A stretch of DNA of 64,000 nucleotides. Origin: Taiwanofungus camphoratus (taxonomy: Eukaryota > Basidiomycota > Agaricomycetes > Polyporales > Taiwanofungaceae). Positions within the stretch are counted from its first letter, which is position 1; each line of letters starts with the position of its first letter. Below, piece by piece: positions 57,735 to 64,000 of this stretch. Made by a program: the position numbers and the translations under genes. The stretch spans positions 1,240,001 to 1,304,000 of the forward strand of contig CP021221.1 in assembly GCA_003999685.1 (NCBI GenBank), given 5' to 3'. A model generated the notes under the pieces. The model was not told the DNA's origin. It saw only the letters and a list, made by a program, of their open reading frames with translations, and searched no databases.

Positions 57735-59461
57735 CTAATGCACACCGAAATATTGCGTCTGAGCTCCCTTGACCGCCTTGAGGATGTCCTCCACTAGCGT
57801 ACCCTCTCGCCCCTCCTTCCACACGCCTGTGAATTTGCCGCTCCACCGTGTTCCCTTACCCCCGCCTTTCACGTTCAGCTTGCTTTTCAGCCTCTCTCCC
57901 ACTTCTTCGACTGCCTTCTCATCTGAACCAGAAACCAGGATCACGCTTGTGCTGGACGTGGTCTGTGCAGAAGGGGATGAAGACAGAATGACAAGGTAGG
58001 AATGCGAGTCTGGCTTCGATGCCATCTCATTCATCAAGGCAGTTGAGATAGAAGACAAGAACCCAAGTGCATTCACTGAATCATCGATTCGGTGCCGATA
58101 TTGCACCGCCTCATGCTCTTTCTTCGAGACGATGGTGACCAGCTCTCTCGCTACAGCTGCAGCTAATTCGGTCTCGACGTCCTCTACTCGCCTGACGGCT
58201 TTTTTTCGTTCGTCTATGACTTGCTCGACGCGTTCTGGCACTTGTGGTGTTCCGCAGCTCAGCGTCGCAGCTGTGCTTGTCAGTAGCGCATGCGTAGAAG
58301 TGAAGTAGGTAATCAGGCGTGGACCGGACAGAAAATACAGTCGGGCAGAGGTGGTACTGGAGCGGGAGAGCGCTTCTGTGTGCGGCAGGATGAAAAGTTG
58401 CAAGTTATGTATGGCGGGGAAGTGAGTCCCACAACATCTGAAAGTAAGCCGAGATGACTGGGTAAATGAATCTTCTACGCAATAAGTCAGCTGCGCTCAC
58501 AGGCTGCGGTCAACTCCGTCAATGATCACCGTCCTCTTCACGCCACCCGTGTAGTCTGCTGGCAGATCTTTTCCAGCGCTGCGCCCATTCTCTAGTTTCG
58601 TGACTCCCGGCACCTTTTCCCGGTCTAGCTCTTCCACCTCTACATGGACTTGGCGCCCTTCGAACACAAGCCGGTTCGCCTCATCCTGGATCAAGGCGAT
58701 CTCGTCGGTAGTCAGACCTCTGGGAATCTCAATGTAGCAAGGTGTCGGAAACTCTGTGAGCGACCAAGAGAGAGTGGGCGTCTTAAGACGCGTCTCGAGC
58801 ACGGCTGAGAGCAGGTGCTGTGAAGTGTGCATGCTGGTCTGTACGCGATTATAGTGAGGGATATGGTCGAAGAATGTACGCAGGACATACATGATCAAGT
58901 CGCCTTTTCAACCCTTCTTCACCAAGTGCAACGGTCACCCATATGCCTGAGGAGAATACACGTGCTATAATATCTGCGTCCTGACTTTTGGCACGAACAT
59001 AATGCACAGCGTGTCCCCCATGCCTCTTGACCTCTACAACATCCCATATCCCACCGTCCACACTGGTCAAGACACCGATATCCGATGGTTGCCCACCTCC
59101 CTCAGGAAACAGGACCGTATCATGCAAAATTACCTCGAGAAGCGGCTCGGGAGGCGTTAGAGGGGTCTTATTCTTCTTGCTTTTTCTGATGTTGGACGGC
59201 ACAGACGGTGACTGGGAGAGTCTGCAACTTACAATTGTCGTCGCCAGTTCACGCAGAAGCGGATCTCCTGGGAGGATGTACCAGACAAATTGACATATGA
59301 ACAAATCAATATGCGCTTGCTACCGGGTACTCACGTTGGCATGCTAGAAGACCGACCGGAATAGAGATTTGCGGATCCGAGGGGATTTGGAGCGTCGAGG
59401 AGACGATACGATGATAAGTTGGGGGGGTCACGGGACGCAAAACCATAGCAGAGGCAGCCAT
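57735..59461 (-). CDS. Alanyl-tRNA editing protein (AlaX/AARSD1-like)
   Basis: Free-standing homologues of the alanyl-tRNA synthetase editing domain hydrolyse Ser-tRNA(Ala). Four exons (59461-59335, 59267-58891, 58838-58501, 58437-57735) give 514 residues. The chain reads LACQRDPLLRELATTIVSC, HDTVLFPEGGGQPSDIG, then the HxxxH zinc motif MHTSQHLLSAV, then across an intron VDRSLCCGTHFPAIHNL with the CxxxH partner. The C-terminal half is the C-Ala-like segment with GGGKGTRWSGKFTGVW. Order and motifs agree with AARSD1. Start ATG 59461 precedes a hydrophobic-basic head that might be a targeting signal; this is weak. A GTAAG site at the TTIV position was rejected as a splice because it breaks phase. 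Confidence 0.9.
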
Positions 59462-60123
59462 TGTGAACTACCGACGAAGCTGGACGGAACTCGAGGTAAG
59501 GACAGTCCTCTCAAATCGTGAACGAGGGAAATTCCATATAGTGCGAGTGCGAGTGCCTATCTCTAGTATAATCATGTTATTTCCAACATCTCGGAGGTGC
59601 CGGTATCTGAGTGGAAAATACACTTGCAAGTCGTTTTGAGAACGTGCAAAGCAGGCGATGCGGAGACCAGCCGGGACAACGGGTAATTCTCGGAAACTCA
59701 AGGCGATCTGAGCGCCAAAGCTCGTCTTGTCCGCGACCTTCAGCTTGTTTAGTCGCAATTTTGTCCAATCATCAAGTTGACCATCATTCATTTGAGCATT
59801 CTAGATATTCTGGAGGCTTCTGCAAGCTTTACAGACGATGACTGAATGCGGGTTACTTTGCGGGCGGCGCCCTTCCCCGATTACAATCGAACCCCATACC
59901 CCCTCGCGTTCTTGCTATCTCCATATCACTTACTGATTATGCGTGCGGGGTGTGAACGACGACTGACAACGATCAAGTCAATGATAGTCAATGGCGATCG
60001 CCGCAACCAGGCTCATGTTATGTTCCGAGACTATGAGAAGAGTGAATGCGCTAAGATACTGCTGGTGTGAGTGTCCCACACTCTCACCTCGTCACTTGCA
60101 TTCTCTTGCGCATTACATCAATT
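59462..60123. promoter_or_regulatory. Divergent promoter region, AlaX-like gene / MFS copy 2
   Basis: Some 660 bp. Minus-strand frames at 59468-59791 look accidental. Confidence 0.4.
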
Positions 60124-62111
60124 ATGACCTTACCTTCTATTGCGTTTGGAACAAACAAGAAGCATGATGATGATCCCGAGGAGCAAGTGGTAATCGAGGC
60201 GAATGTCTTGAATGGTGACGAGCAGTTCGGCGGGCATGAAGCACGCAAAAGGTTGGAGAAGAAACTCCTGCGCAAGCTTGATTTACGCGTCTCCATTTTG
60301 ATCATAATTTATATTTTGAACTATGTGCGTACACTTGACCTTGGATATTGCGAGTCACCCTCAAAGCTCTGGGATGACAGATTGATCGAAACAATGCGTC
60401 GTGAGTGTAGCCGATGTGAAATTGAATACCAGTACGTCTTATTGAATTTCATAGCGCTGCGAGATTGCGTGGCTTCGAAGCCGATTTGCATCTCAAAGGC
60501 CAGGATTTCGACACGCTCTTGAGTATTCTCTATGTGGGATACATCCTTATGCAGATACCTTCGTGAGTAACGTCTTCGCTTCCTCGCCGTCAATGCACTA
60601 AATATGACTAGTAATATGCTATTGAACTACATTGGAAAGCCTTCTGTATACCTGCCTTGTTGTATGATCATTTGGGGAACAATATCCTGTCTCACGGGTC
60701 AGTTTCCATCTTTATACGCCATCGTACAGTCGAACTAAATCATGTTCAGGCGTTACCACGAAGTGCGTTCTACCTAAAATCTGTGATCAGCGAGTCTTAC
60801 AGGACATCTTTGCCAAGCTTTGTGGGTGCTCTTCTGACCCGGTTTTTCCTTGGCTTTGTGGAAGCTGCATTCTTCCCTGGCGCCCTGTTCTTACTCTCCA
60901 AGTGGTACAAGAGGTCGGAGCTAGGCGTGCGGACTGCATTGCTGTCTTGCGGAAGCCTGATAAGCAACGCTTTCGGATCACTAATTGCGTCTGGCATACT
61001 AAATGGCATGGAAGGAAAGCTCGGACACTCGGCCTGGCGGTAAGTCAACTATGCGGGTTTTACCCAAATCTAATAACTCTTGGCTTTATGGCTCCTGGGT
61101 GTTTATCAGGTGGTTGTTTTACATTGAAGGAGCACTCACCATCTTCTTCGCTATCTGCGCCATCTTCATTCTGCCAGACTTTCCCGCAACCTCGCATACT
61201 TGGCTTAGCCCAATTGAGGTCCAGCTTGCTGAGAAACGCATGGAAGAGGATGTCGGCGTTGGTGACGAGGGACAAACAGAAGCAGGCGGTCAATTCGGCG
61301 GCTTGACGATGGCCCTGACTGATTGGAAGGTCTGGTGGCTGGCGTTGGCATTGACCAGCATGGTCATCTCACTATCATTCAATGCATTCTTCCCTACCCT
61401 TAGTGCAACAATGGGGTTTTCAACCACTATCACGTTATTGCTGTGTGCGCCACCGTGGGCTTTTGCCACGTTGGTCGCATTTGCAATGACCAGGTACATC
61501 CTTTAAGACGTTCGCATGGGAGAATTTCCTGACATATTGAGCTTTACATAGACATTCAGATAAAGTGGGTGAACGGTTCTGGCATATAGCAGTCTCGTTG
61601 TTCTTTGGGATCGTTGGCTTCATCATTGCCATTGCGACTATGAACACCGCTGCCCGATACGTATCCTTGTGAGAGTTGCCCAGTATTATTACTTAGACCA
61701 CCGCTGATCGCAAGGACCAAGGTTCTTGATGGCTCAGTCATATGCCGCTTTCATCACTTTTCTCGCGTGGGTGAGTAATTCTATCCCGCGTCCACCTTCG
61801 AAGCGTGCGGTCGCTCTTGCATTCATCAATGCTTTTTCTCAATTGGGAAATATTGCTGGATCGTGAGTACATGGACCACTTGCGAATATGTCCACTTATA
61901 TACACTGTTCCTGACTGGTGCTGATAGGTATGTCTGGCCGGCAAATTGGGGACCCTCCTATCGCTACTCGTATGCTATTTGCATCTCCACGAACGGCCTC
62001 TGCATCATCATGTGTTATGTGTTTAAGCAGCACCTTGACCATTTGAACGAAAAGTTGGCTGAGAAAGAGGAAGAGGAAGGCCGGTCGAAGGGCTTCCGGT
62101 ACATGTCGTGA
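60124..62111 (+). CDS. MFS transporter, anion:cation symporter (Dal5-like) family, copy 2
   Basis: Paralogue of the copy at 54420-56362, on the other strand. ATG 60124 (MTLPSIAFGTNKKHDDD). The first exon ends 60324 at IIYILNY, followed by a 20-nt exon (60381-60400, IDRNNAS in part) and one starting 60455 (AARLRGFEADLHLKG). Later landmarks match the other copy: LLTRFFLGFVEAAFFPGALF, LLSKWYKRSELGVRTALL, SGILNGMEGKLGHSAWR, WLFYIEGALTIFFAICAIF, MNTAARYVSL, WGPSYRYSYAICISTNGL, GFRYMS at the end. The two proteins differ mostly at the ends and in loops. Organic anion:proton symport is the family expectation; substrate is unknown. Intron positions seem shared, supporting a duplication after introns were in place. 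Confidence 0.9.
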
Positions 62112-62443
62112 TTACCAATGTCAGTTTGAACTTTCCTTGTATTTTTACTGTAGAGACCACCAAAATTTGTTCCGCAATGTCTGGTAGGTATTTCAAGGCG
62201 GATCAAACTCGCAAAAGCTCTCTGAAACTGCGAGTTTCAAGTCACCGAATTGAACAAGATTTATGATATGAAGACAAAGTGCAGGATGTATGATAGACTC
62301 GGATCTGCTCGGAATAACCTCGGCGGTCCCCCGCTCTAAATACAGCTGATCACTGCTGACTTGACCTGTATCGATTGCAAGACTGGTCAAAAGGTGAGCG
62401 GTCCGTAATACTAGCATTCCCAAATTTCTTCTGCCAAAACACC
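62112..62443. other. Intergenic stretch upstream of the beta-mannosidase gene
   Basis: About 330 bp. Presumed promoter; nothing distinct was seen. Confidence 0.4.
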
Positions 62444-64000
62444 ATGGCTACCACTAGAACTCTACACGAGGGCTGGACGTTCACACAAGTTGGCGGAGGT
62501 GAGGTAGTCAAGGATGGCGAATGGCTGCACGTTCACCACTTCCCGACTACGGTCCATGTCGAACTTCTGAAGCATAAGAGAATCTCTGACCCCGTGAGCA
62601 CAATTCATGGTGGCTGGTTTGAAGTCAATTGAGAGGAATGTCTATGAACGATGTAGTTCATCGGCCTACATGAGTGGGATGTGCAGTGTATGCCTATGTA
62701 CTATTCAGGGCTACCTGTTGGTCTAATCTGATATCATGCAGGGGTGGGCGAGGTTCCCTGGGCTTTCAAGACCCAGTTCACTGCCAGTAAAGCAGAAACT
62801 TCTGCGCCCAACGTTGACCTGGTCTTCGACGGGTTAGACACTTTTGCCGTTGTCGAACTTGTGAGTTGAGTCAACAATGCTGTCATTGGATTGGTACGGA
62901 TGATCGCTCCGTAATGTAGAACGGGCAGAAGATCCTGGAGTCAGTGCTACTGTTCTAAGTTTCGCCAAAGCGTGTCTGACATATTTCCAGAACGGAAAAC
63001 CAATTTATTGCTCACAGGGTTTCTGTGAAACCCTATTTGAAAATTGGGGGCAACGACCTTGTCATTACATTTGCTAGTGCTTTTCGTAAGGTATACTTTA
63101 TATGGTGGCTGCATCTGGCTATTGTGAAGTTAACGTCGACGCGTGTAGGGTAGGGAAGTTGAGAAGCAACATCAAAAGCTCAATCTCTGGAACGGCGATT
63201 CTAGTCGTCTCCACGTTCGCAAAGCACAATATAAGTAAGTGTCTCCTGTATGCTAAGTACCACAAAATTGACAGTATTTTGCATTAGCTATGGATGGGAT
63301 TGGGGTTAGTCGAAGTGATCGACTCACATCCTCTGATGATACTGATACTGTCATTTGTAGGCCCAGTGCTCATGACGGCTGGACCATGGAAACCGATTAG
63401 TCTTGAGACTTACGAGGCCCGCATCACTGATATCGACATTCGTAGCAAAGTGTCCGAAGATCTGTCCGCTAACCTCGACGTAAACTTCACTCTTTCGCGT
63501 GATGATCGCAGCATTGCATCAGTGACACTGAAAGGCCCTGATGGTTCTATGGTGATTGGTCAAAGCAGCATTAAGATCAGTAACTCGAATGCTCGAGCAC
63601 AGTTCAAATTATCTCCTGGAGCATATGAGCTTTGGTACCCGGTCGGATATGGCAAACAACCCGTCTACACCGTTGAGATAGAGGTTGCAGATCAGGTGCT
63701 TCATCATCCTTCGCTATGTGATGATTTCTGGAACTTACACACAAGTGTGCCACCCGCTTCACAGCATGGTAGGGTTCTCGATGCTAAGGTTCAGAAAATC
63801 GCCTTCCGTCGAGCTCGTATCGTTCAAGATCCACTCGTCGACCAAGAGGGACGGACATTCCTCTTCGAGATTAATAATATCAGGATATTCTGTGGTGGTA
63901 TATGAAGGATCACTTGTTGGCTAGTGTCCGATTTGTGCTGACGAGCACCCTAAATCTTCGTCCAGGTTCTAACTGGACCCCCCCGGATTCTTTCCTCACC
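62444..64000 (+). CDS. Beta-mannosidase, GH2 family, N-terminal part (cut by window edge)
   Basis: The enzyme trims beta-1,4-mannose from manno-oligosaccharides or N-glycan core. Ten exons read in phase to the edge: 62444-62593, 62657-62687, 62742-62860, 62920-62939, 62991-63090, 63149-63234, 63288-63304, 63361-63695, 63765-63897, 63966-64000. Landmarks are LHEGWTFTQVGG, WLHVHHFPTTVHVELL, FIGLHEWDVQ-WVGEVPWAF, GLDTFAVVELNG, QYNYGWDWGPVLMTAGPW, the hallmark of GH2 beta-mannosidases, and FCGGSNWTPPDSF at the end. The catalytic Glu residues lie beyond the window. No signal peptide precedes the start, so the protein may be cytosolic (type B). Exons of 17-31 nt are notable. Confidence 0.93.

Noticed and set aside
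59200-59245. GTAAG...AG intron inside the Ala-tRNA editing gene
   Set aside because: Removing it breaks phase; reading through gives TTIVSC, which matches the family.

Overview
The window is nuclear DNA of a basidiomycete fungus, most likely a mushroom-forming agaricomycete. Genes are dense on both strands, most carry several introns of about 45-75 bp with GT(A/G)xGT...YAG borders, and the proteins are typical fungal housekeeping proteins. No rRNA, CRISPR array or virus-derived element was seen. I modelled 31 protein genes (two cut by the window ends), two tRNA-Arg genes and one short DNA-transposon relic. Most exon chains were checked by phase; the SEC7 gene, both transporters and a few junctions named below were only checked in part.

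Left part (1-20.5 kb): the 5' end of an unrecognised gene; an RBR ubiquitin ligase with a cysteine-protease-like N-terminal half; a TA-flanked inverted-repeat element of about 730 bp; tRNA-Arg(ACG); the translation release factor eRF3; the endocytic adaptor Sla1; the Golgi Arf exchange factor Sec7, tail to tail with Sla1; and deoxyhypusine synthase.

Middle (20.5-48 kb): a second tRNA-Arg(ACG); a divergent 14-3-3 protein; an unrecognised multi-exon gene; an aldo-keto reductase; a CCDC97-type protein; an alpha/beta hydrolase; the N-terminal acetyltransferase Naa10; the F-box/LRR protein Grr1; a hypothetical protein; U1 snRNP protein C; the tRNA threonylcarbamoylation enzyme Sua5 (intronless); an HMG-box regulator; the DEAD-box helicase Dbp8; a BTB-like protein; Mob1; an Hsp31/DJ-1-type protein; and a U1A/U2B''-type protein.

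Right part (48-64 kb): ceramide synthase (Lag1), ESCRT-III Snf7, the Nem1 lipid phosphatase, two paralogous MFS transporters in opposite orientation enclosing an acidic RING protein and an Ala-tRNA editing protein, and the start of a GH2 beta-mannosidase.

The genes do not form a pathway cluster. Themes recur by chance or loose grouping: translation fidelity (eRF3, Dys1, Sua5, Ala-tRNA editing), splicing (U1-C, U1A/U2B'', CCDC97-like), ubiquitin signalling (RBR, Grr1, acidic RING), and membrane traffic or lipids (Sla1, Sec7, Snf7, Lag1, Nem1). The most unusual items are the apparent protease-RBR fusion, the terminal-inverted-repeat element next to it, a six-nucleotide first exon in the U1-C gene, a GC-AG intron in DBP8, tRNA introns of 7 and 10 nt, and the inverted transporter pair.
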